Below, piece after piece: positions 1-9,580 of a DNA stretch of 64,000 nucleotides. The position numbers and the translations under genes are program-made. Source of the DNA: Micropterix aruncella (Eukaryota > Arthropoda > Insecta > Lepidoptera > Micropterigidae); assembly GCA_944548615.1 (NCBI GenBank), contig OX155960.1, positions 33,882,475 to 33,946,474 on the forward strand, read 5' to 3'. Below the pieces are notes generated by a model. It had not been told where the DNA came from, did not search any database, and saw only the letters and a program-made list of their open reading frames with translations. Position 1 is the first letter of the stretch, and the number at the start of each line of letters is the position of its first letter.

Positions 1-200
1 CATTGCATAATTAAACCTTAAAGTGTGGAAATTATATTGGATTTCTGGACTTATAGCTGAGAAAGGAAATTTAGGTATTAACCCTTTGGGACATATATGA
101 TTATTTAGACATTTTGACAGATATTCTACATGTCCTGTAAATTGTGATGCTTTACGAGAATGATAATTAACCTGATTTAACCAATAATTATATTCGTTCA
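1..200 (-). CDS. Penelope-like element ORF, N-terminal part of a minus-strand copy, cut by the window edge
   Basis: This is the reverse complement of the first ~66 codons of the PLE ORF that is intact at 1581-4445. Its ATG lies at 198-200 and the frame runs leftwards out of the window. It starts the downstream unit of a minus-strand tandem pair: the GIY-YIG end of another copy lies at 784-1086, and the usual ~580-bp inter-ORF segment separates them. The visible part has no recognisable domain, as in the full-length copies. Whether the rest of the ORF is intact cannot be seen here. Confidence 0.85.
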
Positions 201-783
201 TAGTGATACATGTGATAGCAAAATAAGTAAGTAAAAAGTGTAAAATTGTTTATATTTTGATATTTTAAGTGTGTAAATTTTTTAAAATTATTTTCAATAA
301 TATATAAAATTAGATTCATGAAAAGTTACTTATCTGGGGTCCTGGTGGACCAGAAACATTTAAACGATAGTTAATGTCCTCTTTAAATACTTAGGGCAGC
401 GGCACCTGTTTCCGCAATTGATAACCTATGATGTTCTTAGTTATTGCAGCCGAATTACTGTATGCCCTTGGATGTAATACGTATAGGAGGATGGTTTCTG
501 TAACAGAAATGGATGTTAGTAACTTATTTTAGAAGAAATTATATGATTTAGAATATTTCGACACTAGTCGTATTCATCTCTATGACATTTCTGATAGAAC
601 AATTTTTTCAAAATTTAAATTTAAAAAAAAAAACTGAACATAGAGAAATGGGTTAATAATATTTTGCAATATCGTTATAAATGCACTATAACCGACCTTG
701 AAAAACATTATTAATAATGATTTTTAAATGAAAAATATTAATAAGCTTTTAATGAATATGTCTGAACAAATATAATTACTGTA
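201..783 (-). repeat. PLE inter-ORF region (3' UTR plus 5' leader, pLTR-like), minus strand
   Basis: This 583-bp segment is the reverse complement of the regions at 4446-5029 and 7895-8488. It holds the end of one PLE unit and the leader of the next, including an 11-nt A/T homopolymer at 624-634 that is 12, 13 and 23 nt long in the plus-strand copies. Tandem PLE units sharing such a segment are the 'pseudo-LTR' arrangement known for Penelope-like elements. Part of it (about 201-655) forms a large inverted repeat with 1118-1580. Confidence 0.85.
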
Positions 784-1086
784 TTAATTTTGCCTATTCA
801 GACCGGGACCCTTGCAAGCGCCTAAAATATTTATAAAAGCCAACTCCCAAGATTTAACGTCTCTTTCTTTAGCGTTATCGCCAAGGCACTTAATAATTTT
901 TACTTTAAAACAATTATCAAAAGTTAAATTGTGTGCCTTAGCATGCAATGCTATTGGAAGTTGACTTTCATTGCCTACGCTGGCCCTGTGATTATTTAAC
1001 CTAATGCTAAGAGGTGTAGTTGTTTCCCCAATATAAAATGCATTGCAGGTCTGGCAAAGTAATTGATATACAATATTTTTTGAAAA
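784..1086 (-). pseudogene. PLE GIY-YIG endonuclease end, minus-strand 5'-truncated copy
   Basis: The minus frame encodes the last ~100 residues of the PLE protein, from 'SKNIVYQLLCQTC' through the FYIGET motif and the glutamate of KSWELAF, ending at the stop at 784-786. Homology begins abruptly at 1086, so the reverse-transcriptase part is missing. PLE copies are often truncated at the 5' end because reverse transcription starts at the 3' end. The open frame continues past the junction into reversed leader sequence, but that extension is an artefact. Confidence 0.85.
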
Positions 1087-1114
1087 TATTGTATTAGCAA
1101 AATATTGTATTAGC
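1083..1114. repeat. 16-bp direct duplication at the head-to-head PLE junction
   Basis: The unit aaaatattgtattagc occurs at 1083-1098 and again at 1099-1114, followed by another aaaatatt. It sits where the minus-strand GIY-YIG fragment meets the plus-strand leader of the next PLE copy. The intact copies have nothing like it, so it is junction filler made at or after the join. Confidence 0.8.
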
Positions 1115-1580
1115 AAAATATTATTAACCCATTTCTCTATGTTCAGTTTTTTTTTTTTTAAATTTAAATTTTGAAAAAATTGTTCTATCAGAAATGTCAT
1201 AGAGATGAATACGACTAGTGTCGAAATATTCTCAATCATATAATTTCTTCTAAAATAAGTTACTAACATCCATTTCTGTTACAGAAACCATCCTCCTATA
1301 CGTATTACATCCAAGGGCATACAGTAATTCGGCTGCAATAACTAAGAACATCATAGGTTATCAATTGCGGAAACAGGTGCCGCTGCCCTAAGTATTTAAA
1401 GAGGACATTAACTATCGTTTAAATGTTTCTGATCCACCAGGACCCCAGATAAGTAACTTTTCATGAATCTAATTTTATATATTATTGAAAATAATTTAAA
1501 AAAATTTACACACTTAAAATATCAAAATATAAACAATTTTACACTTTTTACTTACTTATTTTGCTATCACATGTATCACT
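1115..1580 (+). repeat. 5' leader of PLE copy 1
   Basis: This matches the later part of the inter-ORF segments at 4562-5029 and 8012-8488, and is the inverse of part of 201-783. It contains a 12-nt T run at 1147-1158. A short GGTCC/GGACC hairpin in the other copies (about 4879-4893) is altered here by a g-to-a change (tctgatcc instead of tctggtcc). No ATG-initiated long frame precedes the ORF start at 1581. Confidence 0.75.
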
Positions 1581-4445
1581 ATGAACGAATATAATTATTG
1601 GTTAAATCAGGTTAATTATCATTCTCGTAAAGCATCACAATTTACAGGACATGTAGAATATCTGTCAAAATGTCTAAATAATCATATATATCCCAAAGGG
1701 TTAATACCTAAATTTCCTTTCTCAGCTATAAGTCCAGAAATCCAATATAATTTCCACACTTTAAGGTTTAATTATGCAATGGAGATTACATTTGTTTTAC
1801 ACAATGAATACAAAGTTTTGGTAGATAAACATTTAAGGTCTCTTATATATTATGTTGATTTGATAGAAATGTATTCTCCAATGCATTATATATATGCTAG
1901 TGAAATAGTTAGCAGTTCTGTAATTGATTTAAACAATATTAGGCTAAAACACGAAAATAAGTTTCATAATTTACAAATTTTTCACAAAATCAACAACTCT
2001 ACACAACAAAATTATACAAGATATAATTCAAATCCTGTTTCAAATTATAACAATAACGAAAACATTCCCTTATATTCATCACAAAACAAATTCTCAGCTA
2101 ATCGTCATTTTATAAACAATTATTCTCATGCAGATATGCATCCCGAACCTACACAAGTTCCTTTAGAAATCCCAATTATTGAAAATTTGATATCATCAGT
2201 TACAAATTCTAATGCTGCACAGGTTCCTATAAATACCGATAGACTTGTCGTAAAAAACTTGTCCTCAAAAATTATAAACCATAATGAATATTCAGTTTTA
2301 TCTAAAGGGCTAAATTTCACACCAACTCCCAAAGTTGACCATTTCAGTTTTGGAAATGATATAGCAAAATTTTGTCGTAATTTGAGATGGCGTGAGTTTT
2401 GGCATTCAAGGGACAAAAATGGTAATAATAGTAAATTACATGACGCACTGGCAAAATTTCGACAATATTCTAATAAAGAGCCACCCTCTCTTCCAAAAAA
2501 TCATCCTGTAGAAATATTTATTACAGTTTTAATGAACAAAGTTACGCAACCAACATTTTTAAACAGCCTCAAACCTACACCTAACTTAACATCTGATGAA
2601 CTTTCAGCTCTTAACAATCTAAGCAAAGATACCAATATCATCATTTTGCCAGCTGATAAAGGTTCAACTACAGTCATCCTTAATAAAACAGACTATGTAG
2701 CTGAAGGTTTGAGGCAACTCAGAGACGAAACTTCCTATAAAAAATTATATAGTGATCCGAATCAAAATTTTGCTAATACAATAAAAAAATATATTGAACA
2801 ACAAAAAACCATTGAAAAATTATCAGATGAAGATATTAACACTTTAATTCCTAACCCTATCAGAACACCAAATTTTTACTTATTGCCAAAAATTCATAAA
2901 CCTAATAATCCAGGAAGACCGATAGTAGCTAGTTTTAACTCACCCACAGAAAGAATTTCAGCTTTTGTCGATTACTTTCTACAGCCATTTGTAAAAAATC
3001 TAAAGTCACACATTAAAGATAGTTACCATTTCATCGAGATTCTAAAAAATACCACAATTCCTAAGACTGACAACTTATTACTTGTTACAATTGACGCTGT
3101 CTCTCTTTATACTAATATTCCCCATGATTTAGGCTTAGAAGCGATTTCCCATTACCTTAATCAAAGGCCCAGCCCCCAAATTCCTTCTACAAATTTTCTT
3201 TGTAAGTTGGCTGAATTCGTCCTCACTAAGAATGCTTTTTCTTTTGAGGATGAATTTTATCTCCAAATTAAAGGTACAGCAATGGGAACAAGAATGGCTC
3301 CTTCTTATGCGAATCTTTTCATGGGGTTATTAGAAAATAAATTTCTTCTTACTCAAAATTTACAACCACTAATGTGGTATAGGTTTATTGATGATATTAT
3401 ATTGTTTTGGCCACATGGACATGACACACTCACTGACTTCCTTACAGATTTAAATAATTTCGGACCGTTAGATTTTACATACACTATATCAGAAAATCAA
3501 ATTACATTCTTAGACGTTGATCTAACTCTATCCGAAGGCACCATTAAAACTGCAATTCATATAAAACCTACAAACAAAGAGCAATACCTACATTTCGATA
3601 GCTGTCATCCGTTTCATACCAAAAAGTCAATTCCATATTCAATGTCCATTCGCGGACACCGTTTAATTAATAATAAAGAAAATCTAGATAAGTACCTTTC
3701 TAATCTTAAAAAATCACTAATAGAAAGAAATTATCCTGCCTCTTTGTTAGATAAAAATATAATAAATTCCGAAACAAAATTTTCACCTAAACCTAAATTG
3801 GTGTCAAATTTAAATCAAAATAAAATCTTTCTAAGTACTACTTATTTTCCTGGCACTGAGAAACTGCGACCAATTTTAGCAGATTTATTCCCTATTATAG
3901 CTAACGACCCATCAACCAAAGGTTTATTAGATATACCACCAATTTTATCATTTCGAAAACCTCCTAATTTAAAATCAATACTTAATAAAAATAATCGAAA
4001 TTATCTTAGTACTAACAAAAATTTGGGCCTACAGCCTTGCGGTCGATCACGTTGTAAAACATGTCCTTTATTAGATCGAAGCATTTATTTTACTAGTCCT
4101 AACACTCCCAACAGTTACAGAGTTCCTTTTAATAGTAGTTGCATTTCAAAAAATATTGTATATCAATTACTTTGCCAGACCTGCAATGCATTTTATATTG
4201 GGGAAACAACTACACCTCTTAGCATTAGGTTAAATAATCACAGGGCCAGCGTAGGCAATGAAAGTCAACTTCCAATAGCATTGCATGCTAAGGCACACAA
4301 TTTAACTTTTGATAATTGTTTTAAAGTAAAAATTATTAAGTGCCTTGGCGATAACGCTAAAGAAAGAGACGTTAAATCTTGGGAGTTGGCTTTTATAAAT
4401 ATTTTAGGCGCTTGCAAGGGTCCCGGTCTGAATAGGCAAAATTAA
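1581..4445 (+). CDS. Penelope-like element polyprotein (RT + GIY-YIG), copy 1, intact
   Basis: The protein is 954 residues long and uninterrupted. It would copy element RNA into DNA and nick the target. The N-terminal ~250 residues match no domain I know. Then come PLE-type RT blocks: LPADKG (356-361), LPKIHKP and GRPIVAS (435-451), motif A with D505 in VTIDAVSLYTNIP, motif B around KGTAMGTRMAPSYANL (564-579) and the catalytic FIDD (602-605), followed by a thumb-like region. A CxxxxCxxC cluster (C820, C825, C828) precedes a C-terminal GIY-YIG nuclease with VYQLLC, FYIGET (871-876), R883 and E935. This order is that of endonuclease-bearing Penelope-like elements. It differs from copy 2 by one residue (Y37 against C37), which implies very recent duplication. 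Introns are not needed to explain the frame. Confidence 0.95.
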   Translation: MNEYNYWLNQVNYHSRKASQFTGHVEYLSKCLNNHIYPKGLIPKFPFSAISPEIQYNFHTLRFNYAMEITFVLHNEYKVLVDKHLRSLIYYVDLIEMYSPMHYIYASEIVSSSVIDLNNIRLKHENKFHNLQIFHKINNSTQQNYTRYNSNPVSNYNNNENIPLYSSQNKFSANRHFINNYSHADMHPEPTQVPLEIPIIENLISSVTNSNAAQVPINTDRLVVKNLSSKIINHNEYSVLSKGLNFTPTPKVDHFSFGNDIAKFCRNLRWREFWHSRDKNGNNSKLHDALAKFRQYSNKEPPSLPKNHPVEIFITVLMNKVTQPTFLNSLKPTPNLTSDELSALNNLSKDTNIIILPADKGSTTVILNKTDYVAEGLRQLRDETSYKKLYSDPNQNFANTIKKYIEQQKTIEKLSDEDINTLIPNPIRTPNFYLLPKIHKPNNPGRPIVASFNSPTERISAFVDYFLQPFVKNLKSHIKDSYHFIEILKNTTIPKTDNLLLVTIDAVSLYTNIPHDLGLEAISHYLNQRPSPQIPSTNFLCKLAEFVLTKNAFSFEDEFYLQIKGTAMGTRMAPSYANLFMGLLENKFLLTQNLQPLMWYRFIDDIILFWPHGHDTLTDFLTDLNNFGPLDFTYTISENQITFLDVDLTLSEGTIKTAIHIKPTNKEQYLHFDSCHPFHTKKSIPYSMSIRGHRLINNKENLDKYLSNLKKSLIERNYPASLLDKNIINSETKFSPKPKLVSNLNQNKIFLSTTYFPGTEKLRPILADLFPIIANDPSTKGLLDIPPILSFRKPPNLKSILNKNNRNYLSTNKNLGLQPCGRSRCKTCPLLDRSIYFTSPNTPNSYRVPFNSSCISKNIVYQLLCQTCNAFYIGETTTPLSIRLNNHRASVGNESQLPIALHAKAHNLTFDNCFKVKIIKCLGDNAKERDVKSWELAFINILGACKGPGLNRQN

Positions 4446-5029
4446 TACAGTAATTATATTTGTTCAGACATATTCATTAAAAGCTTATTAATATTTTTCA
4501 TTTAAAAATCATTATTAATAATGTTTTTCAAGGTCGGTTATAGTGCATTTATAACGATATTGCAAAATATTATTAACCCATTTCTCTATGTTCAGTTTTT
4601 TTTTTTTTAAATTTAAATTTTGAAAAAATTGTTCTATCAGAAATGTCATAGAGATGAATACGACTAGTGTCGAAATATTCTCAATCATATAATTTCTTCT
4701 AAAATAAGTTACTAACATCCATTTCTGTTACAGAAACCATCCTCCTATACGTATTACATCCAAGGGCATACAGTAATTCGGCTGCAATAACTAAGAACAT
4801 CATAGGTTATCAATTGCGGAAACAGGTGCCGCTGCCCTAAGTATTTAAAGAGGACATTAACTATCGTTTAAATGTTTCTGGTCCACCAGGACCCCAGATA
4901 AGTAACTTTTCATGAATCTAATTTTATATATTATTGAAAATAATTTTAAAAAATTTACACACTTAAAATATCAAAATATAAACAATTTTACACTTTTTAC
5001 TTACTTATTTTGCTATCACATGTATCACT
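4446..5029 (+). repeat. PLE inter-ORF region between copies 1 and 2 (pLTR-like)
   Basis: This 584-bp segment joins the stop codon of copy 1 to the ATG of copy 2. It contains a 13-nt T run at about 4596-4608 and a 5-bp hairpin with an ACCA loop near 4879-4893. It is nearly identical to 7895-8488 and to the reverse of 201-783. A promoter and RNA-processing signals are expected here by analogy with other PLEs. I found no canonical hammerhead core (CUGANGA...GAAA) on either strand. Confidence 0.85.
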
Positions 5030-7894
5030 ATGAACGAATATAATTATTGGTTAAATCAGGTTAATTATCATTCTCGTAAAGCATCACAATTTACAGGACA
5101 TGTAGAATATCTGTCAAAATGTCTAAATAATCATATATGTCCCAAAGGGTTAATACCTAAATTTCCTTTCTCAGCTATAAGTCCAGAAATCCAATATAAT
5201 TTCCACACTTTAAGGTTTAATTATGCAATGGAGATTACATTTGTTTTACACAATGAATACAAAGTTTTGGTAGATAAACATTTAAGGTCTCTTATATATT
5301 ATGTTGATTTGATAGAAATGTATTCTCCAATGCATTATATATATGCTAGTGAAATAGTTAGCAGTTCTGTAATTGATTTAAACAATATTAGGCTAAAACA
5401 CGAAAATAAGTTTCATAATTTACAAATTTTTCACAAAATCAACAACTCTACACAACAAAATTATACAAGATATAATTCAAATCCTGTTTCAAATTATAAC
5501 AATAACGAAAACATTCCCTTATATTCATCACAAAACAAATTCTCAGCTAATCGTCATTTTATAAACAATTATTCTCATGCAGATATGCATCCCGAACCTA
5601 CACAAGTTCCTTTAGAAATCCCAATTATTGAAAATTTGATATCATCAGTTACAAATTCTAATGCTGCACAGGTTCCTATAAATACCGATAGACTTGTCGT
5701 AAAAAACTTGTCCTCAAAAATTATAAACCATAATGAATATTCAGTTTTATCTAAAGGGCTAAATTTCACACCAACTCCCAAAGTTGACCATTTCAGTTTT
5801 GGAAATGATATAGCAAAATTTTGTCGTAATTTGAGATGGCGTGAGTTTTGGCATTCAAGGGACAAAAATGGTAATAATAGTAAATTACATGACGCACTGG
5901 CAAAATTTCGACAATATTCTAATAAAGAGCCACCCTCTCTTCCAAAAAATCATCCTGTAGAAATATTTATTACAGTTTTAATGAACAAAGTTACGCAACC
6001 AACATTTTTAAACAGCCTCAAACCTACACCTAACTTAACATCTGATGAACTTTCAGCTCTTAACAATCTAAGCAAAGATACCAATATCATCATTTTGCCA
6101 GCTGATAAAGGTTCAACTACAGTCATCCTTAATAAAACAGACTATGTAGCTGAAGGTTTGAGGCAACTCAGAGACGAAACTTCCTATAAAAAATTATATA
6201 GTGATCCGAATCAAAATTTTGCTAATACAATAAAAAAATATATTGAACAACAAAAAACCATTGAAAAATTATCAGATGAAGATATTAACACTTTAATTCC
6301 TAACCCTATCAGAACACCAAATTTTTACTTATTGCCAAAAATTCATAAACCTAATAATCCAGGAAGACCGATAGTAGCTAGTTTTAACTCACCCACAGAA
6401 AGAATTTCAGCTTTTGTCGATTACTTTCTACAGCCATTTGTAAAAAATCTAAAGTCACACATTAAAGATAGTTACCATTTCATCGAGATTCTAAAAAATA
6501 CCACAATTCCTAAGACTGACAACTTATTACTTGTTACAATTGACGCTGTCTCTCTTTATACTAATATTCCCCATGATTTAGGCTTAGAAGCGATTTCCCA
6601 TTACCTTAATCAAAGGCCCAGCCCCCAAATTCCTTCTACAAATTTTCTTTGTAAGTTGGCTGAATTCGTCCTCACTAAGAATGCTTTTTCTTTTGAGGAT
6701 GAATTTTATCTCCAAATTAAAGGTACAGCAATGGGAACAAGAATGGCTCCTTCTTATGCGAATCTTTTCATGGGGTTATTAGAAAATAAATTTCTTCTTA
6801 CTCAAAATTTACAACCACTAATGTGGTATAGGTTTATTGATGATATTATATTGTTTTGGCCACATGGACATGACACACTCACTGACTTCCTTACAGATTT
6901 AAATAATTTCGGACCGTTAGATTTTACATACACTATATCAGAAAATCAAATTACATTCTTAGACGTTGATCTAACTCTATCCGAAGGCACCATTAAAACT
7001 GCAATTCATATAAAACCTACAAACAAAGAGCAATACCTACATTTCGATAGCTGTCATCCGTTTCATACCAAAAAGTCAATTCCATACTCAATGTCCATTC
7101 GCGGACACCGTTTAATTAATAATAAAGAAAATCTAGATAAGTACCTTTCTAATCTTAAAAAATCACTAATAGAAAGAAATTATCCTGCCTCTTTGTTAGA
7201 TAAAAATATAATAAATTCCGAAACAAAATTTTCACCTAAACCTAAATTGGTGTCAAATTTAAATCAAAATAAAATCTTTCTAAGTACTACTTATTTTCCT
7301 GGCACTGAGAAACTGCGACCAATTTTAGCAGATTTATTCCCTATTATAGCTAACGACCCATCAACCAAAGGTTTATTAGATATACCACCAATTTTATCAT
7401 TTCGAAAACCTCCTAATTTAAAATCAATACTTAATAAAAATAATCGAAATTATCTTAGTACTAACAAAAATTTGGGCCTACAGCCTTGCGGTCGATCACG
7501 TTGTAAAACATGTCCTTTATTAGATCGAAGCATTTATTTTACTAGTCCTAACACTCCCAACAGTTACAGAGTTCCTTTTAATAGTAGTTGCATTTCAAAA
7601 AATATTGTATATCAATTACTTTGCCAGACCTGCAATGCATTTTATATTGGGGAAACAACTACACCTCTTAGCATTAGGTTAAATAATCACAGGGCCAGCG
7701 TAGGCAATGAAAGTCAACTTCCAATAGCATTGCATGCTAAGGCACACAATTTAACTTTTGATAATTGTTTTAAAGTAAAAATTATTAAGTGCCTTGGCGA
7801 TAACGCTAAAGAAAGAGACGTTAAATCTTGGGAGTTGGCTTTTATAAATATTTTAGGCGCTTGCAAGGGTCCCGGTCTGAATAGGCAAAATTAA
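5030..7894 (+). CDS. Penelope-like element polyprotein (RT + GIY-YIG), copy 2, intact
   Basis: This is a second full 954-residue ORF in direct tandem with copy 1, with a start-to-start distance of 3449 bp. All RT and GIY-YIG motifs are present, including FIDD and FYIGET. I noticed only one amino-acid change from copy 1 (C37) and a few silent changes, for example at 7086. Both copies could encode active enzyme. Near-identity can reflect recent transposition or gene conversion across the array; an assembly artefact is less likely, because homopolymer lengths and single bases differ between units. Confidence 0.95.
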   Translation: MNEYNYWLNQVNYHSRKASQFTGHVEYLSKCLNNHICPKGLIPKFPFSAISPEIQYNFHTLRFNYAMEITFVLHNEYKVLVDKHLRSLIYYVDLIEMYSPMHYIYASEIVSSSVIDLNNIRLKHENKFHNLQIFHKINNSTQQNYTRYNSNPVSNYNNNENIPLYSSQNKFSANRHFINNYSHADMHPEPTQVPLEIPIIENLISSVTNSNAAQVPINTDRLVVKNLSSKIINHNEYSVLSKGLNFTPTPKVDHFSFGNDIAKFCRNLRWREFWHSRDKNGNNSKLHDALAKFRQYSNKEPPSLPKNHPVEIFITVLMNKVTQPTFLNSLKPTPNLTSDELSALNNLSKDTNIIILPADKGSTTVILNKTDYVAEGLRQLRDETSYKKLYSDPNQNFANTIKKYIEQQKTIEKLSDEDINTLIPNPIRTPNFYLLPKIHKPNNPGRPIVASFNSPTERISAFVDYFLQPFVKNLKSHIKDSYHFIEILKNTTIPKTDNLLLVTIDAVSLYTNIPHDLGLEAISHYLNQRPSPQIPSTNFLCKLAEFVLTKNAFSFEDEFYLQIKGTAMGTRMAPSYANLFMGLLENKFLLTQNLQPLMWYRFIDDIILFWPHGHDTLTDFLTDLNNFGPLDFTYTISENQITFLDVDLTLSEGTIKTAIHIKPTNKEQYLHFDSCHPFHTKKSIPYSMSIRGHRLINNKENLDKYLSNLKKSLIERNYPASLLDKNIINSETKFSPKPKLVSNLNQNKIFLSTTYFPGTEKLRPILADLFPIIANDPSTKGLLDIPPILSFRKPPNLKSILNKNNRNYLSTNKNLGLQPCGRSRCKTCPLLDRSIYFTSPNTPNSYRVPFNSSCISKNIVYQLLCQTCNAFYIGETTTPLSIRLNNHRASVGNESQLPIALHAKAHNLTFDNCFKVKIIKCLGDNAKERDVKSWELAFINILGACKGPGLNRQN

Positions 7895-8046
7895 TACAGT
7901 AATTATATTTGTTCAGACATATTCATTAAAAGCTTATTAATATTTTTCATTTAAAAATCATTATTAATAATGTTTTTCAAGGTCGGTTATAGTGCATTTA
8001 TAACGATATTGCAAAATATTATTAACCCATTTCTCTATGTTCAGTT

Positions 8047-8077
<31 letters not shown>

Positions 8078-8488
8078 TTTGAAAAAATTGTTCTATCAGA
8101 AATGTCATAGAGATGAATACGACTAGTGTCGAAATATTCTCAATCATATAATTTCTTCTAAAATAAGTTACTAACATCCATTTCTGTTACAGAAACCATC
8201 CTCCTATACGTATTACATCCAAGGGCATACAGTAATTCGGCTGCAATAACTAAGAACATCATAGGTTATCAATTGCGGAAACAGGTGCCGCTGCCCTAAG
8301 TATTTAAAGAGGACATTAACTATCGTTTAAATGTTTCTGGTCCACCAGGACCCCAGATAAGTAACTTTTCATGAATCTAATTTTATATATTATTGAAAAT
8401 AATTTAAAAAAATTTACACACTTAAAATATCAAAATATAAACAATTTTACACTTTTTACTTACTTATTTTGCTATCACATGTATCACT
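7895..8488 (+). repeat. PLE inter-ORF region between copies 2 and 3
   Basis: This is the same segment as 4446-5029 but 10 bp longer, because the T run near 8045-8067 has grown to 23 nt. That is the main visible difference and gives a unique marker for this unit. Confidence 0.85.
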
Positions 8489-9580
8489 ATGAACGAATAT
8501 AATTATTGGTTAAATCAGGTTAATTATCATTCTCGTAAAGCATCACAATTTACAGGACATGTAGAATATCTGTCAAAATGTCTAAATAATCATATATGTC
8601 CCAAAGGGTTAATACCTAAATTTCCTTTCTCAGCTATAAGTCCAGAAATCCAATATAATTTCCACACTTTAAGGTTTAATTATGCAATGGAGATTACATT
8701 TGTTTTACACAATGAATACAAAGTTTTGGTAGATAAACATTTAAGGTCTCTTATATATTATGTTGATTTGATAGAAATGTATTCTCCAATGCATTATATA
8801 TATGCTAGTGAAATAGTTAGCAGTTCTGTAATTGATTTAAACAATATTAGGCTAAAACACGAAAATAAGTTTCATAATTTACAAATTTTTCACAAAATCA
8901 ACAACTCTACACAACAAAATTATACAAGATATAATTCAAATCCTGTTTCAAATTATAACAATAACGAAAACATTCCCTTATATTCATCACAAAACAAATT
9001 CTCAGCTAATCGTCATTTTATAAACAATTATTCTCATGCAGATATGCATCCCGAACCTACACAAGTTCCTTTAGAAATCCCAATTATTGAAAATTTGATA
9101 TCATCAGTTACAAATTCTAATGCTGCACAGGTTCCTATAAATACCGATAGACTTGTCGTAAAAAACTTGTCCTCAAAAATTATAAACCATAATGAATATT
9201 CAGTTTTATCTAAAGGGCTAAATTTCACACCAACTCCCAAAGTTGACCATTTCAGTTTTGGAAATGATATAGCAAAATTTTGTCGTAATTTGAGATGGCG
9301 TGAGTTTTGGCATTCAAGGGACAAAAATGGTAATAATAGTAAATTACATGACGCACTGGCAAAATTTCGACAATATTCTAATAAAGAGCCACCCTCTCTT
9401 CCAAAAAATCATCCTGTAGAAATATTTATTACAGTTTTAATGAACAAAGTTACGCAACCAACATTTTTAAACAGCCTCAAACCTACACCTAACTTAACAT
9501 CTGATGAACTTTCAGCTCTTAACACAAAATGCCTTCAATTGAGACGAAATAAGCGAAAAAATAAAAAAATAAACTATTGA
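8489..9580 (+). pseudogene. Penelope-like element ORF, copy 3, 3'-truncated
   Basis: The first ~345 residues are identical to copy 2, ending at 'LSALN'. PLE homology stops at about 9524, and the frame then runs through ~18 unrelated codons to a stop at 9578-9580. The truncation removes almost the whole RT and all of the GIY-YIG nuclease, so no enzyme can be made. A 3' loss differs from the usual 5' truncation and points to a breakpoint or recombination edge rather than incomplete reverse transcription. Confidence 0.9.

Noticed and set aside
784..1269. 161-codon minus ORF as a distinct gene
   Set aside because: It is a chimera of the reversed PLE GIY-YIG end and antisense leader sequence created by the head-to-head junction.
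2126..2416. 96-codon minus ORF inside the PLE, repeated at 5575 and 9034
   Set aside because: It is an antisense shadow of the PLE ORF, repeated only because the element is repeated.
4446..5029. Hammerhead ribozyme in the PLE inter-ORF region
   Set aside because: Some Penelope-like elements carry hammerheads in their pLTRs, so I looked for CUGANGA...GAAA on both strands. The minus strand has GAAACATT...AATGTC after a GGTCC hairpin, similar to part of a hammerhead, but the CUGANGA core is absent and stem I does not pair. A covariance-model search would settle it.
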